From Leptothermofonsia sichuanensis E412 (GTDB lineage: Bacteria > Cyanobacteriota > Cyanobacteriia > Leptolyngbyales > Leptolyngbyaceae): a DNA stretch of 64,000 nt. The notes below the pieces were generated by a model. The model did not search any database. It saw nothing but the letters and a program-made list of their open reading frames with translations, and had not been told where the DNA came from. The translations under genes and the position numbers were made by a program. Below, one piece after another: positions 63,958 through 64,000 of this stretch (its first letter is position 1; the number at the start of each line of letters is the position of its first letter). Location of the stretch: assembly GCF_019891175.1 (NCBI RefSeq), contig NZ_CP072600.1:1922001-1986000 (forward strand). Direction: 5' to 3'.

Positions 63958-64000
63958 ATGGGAGAAATCAAACGAATTGGGATTCTGACCAGTGGTGGGG
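63958..64000 (+). CDS. pfkA: 6-phosphofructokinase, N-terminus only
   Basis: The last 43 bases open with ATG 63958 and read MGEIKRIGILTSGG, which is the conserved ATP-binding start of PfkA (ILTSGGDxxGxN follows in homologues). The rest lies beyond the window. It is divergent from era. Confidence 0.78.
   Translation, partial: MGEIKRIGILTSGG

Overview
The window is chromosomal DNA from a cyanobacterium, most likely a filamentous form related to Leptolyngbya, Oculatella or Nostoc. The evidence is the very frequent GCGATCGC (HIP1) octamers, a ferrochelatase with a chlorophyll-binding C-terminal tail, heme oxygenase, ZipN/Ftn2 with J-like and ARC6-type domains, an SphS/SphR pair, PEP-CTERM and DUF928 proteins, many TPR, CHAT and caspase-like proteins, and several families of dispersed palindromic repeats. 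No rRNA, tRNA or CRISPR array was recognised.

Layout. 1-7.4 kb: 5'-truncated-by-window heme oxygenase (ho1), pheT, a CHASE-domain histidine kinase broken by one in-frame TAG, a DAACS symporter and a LivM-type permease. 7.4-8.35 kb is repeat-rich and non-coding. 8.35-19 kb: a small cyanobacterial protein, folC, a decayed-gene stretch, a dCMP deaminase, hemH, a TPM-domain protein with duplicated zinc-ribbon-like modules, a DUF928 protein and a CHASE2-GGDEF-EAL protein. 19.2-29.5 kb is an accessory island: three Uma2-type nucleases, a 1132-residue TPR-CHAT protease-like protein, a truncated TPR relative, an orthocaspase and a tail-anchored TPR protein. 29.8-33.3 kb is a decayed sensor kinase with an in-frame TGA, disrupted by a 1129-bp IS630-family element whose transposase needs a -1 frameshift on an A8 run, followed by a 41-nt tandem repeat.

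33.9-52.7 kb is mostly housekeeping: glgX, a STAND NTPase with a VMAP-type HTH, a small membrane protein, a P2-type ATPase, gap1 (overlapping a DUF2079 protein tail-to-tail), an rsuA/rluB-like - rodZ-like - DUF2079 overlapping chain, sphR/sphS, zipN and pdhA. 53-64 kb: a PEP-CTERM protein, an ABC-2 permease, a probable cruE-cruH pair for aromatic carotenoid (synechoxanthin-type) synthesis, a homospermidine/deoxyhypusine-synthase-like gene with a structured ORF-free upstream region, a repeat-interrupted gene remnant, an LSDAT/SLOG protein, mtnP, era, and the first codons of pfkA.

The links between genes are as follows. hemH and ho1 both act on heme supply for bilins. gap1, pdhA, pfkA and glgX belong to sugar catabolism. 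mtnP recycles the methylthioadenosine made in polyamine synthesis, and a homospermidine-synthase-like gene lies nearby. The most noteworthy signals are two sensor kinases each interrupted by a single in-frame stop, low-complexity purine/pyrimidine tracts absorbed in frame into several genes, a MITE nested in another repeat, the CHAT/caspase/Uma2 island, and the structured DNA upstream of the polyamine gene. All family assignments were made by eye from motifs and memory; no search was run.
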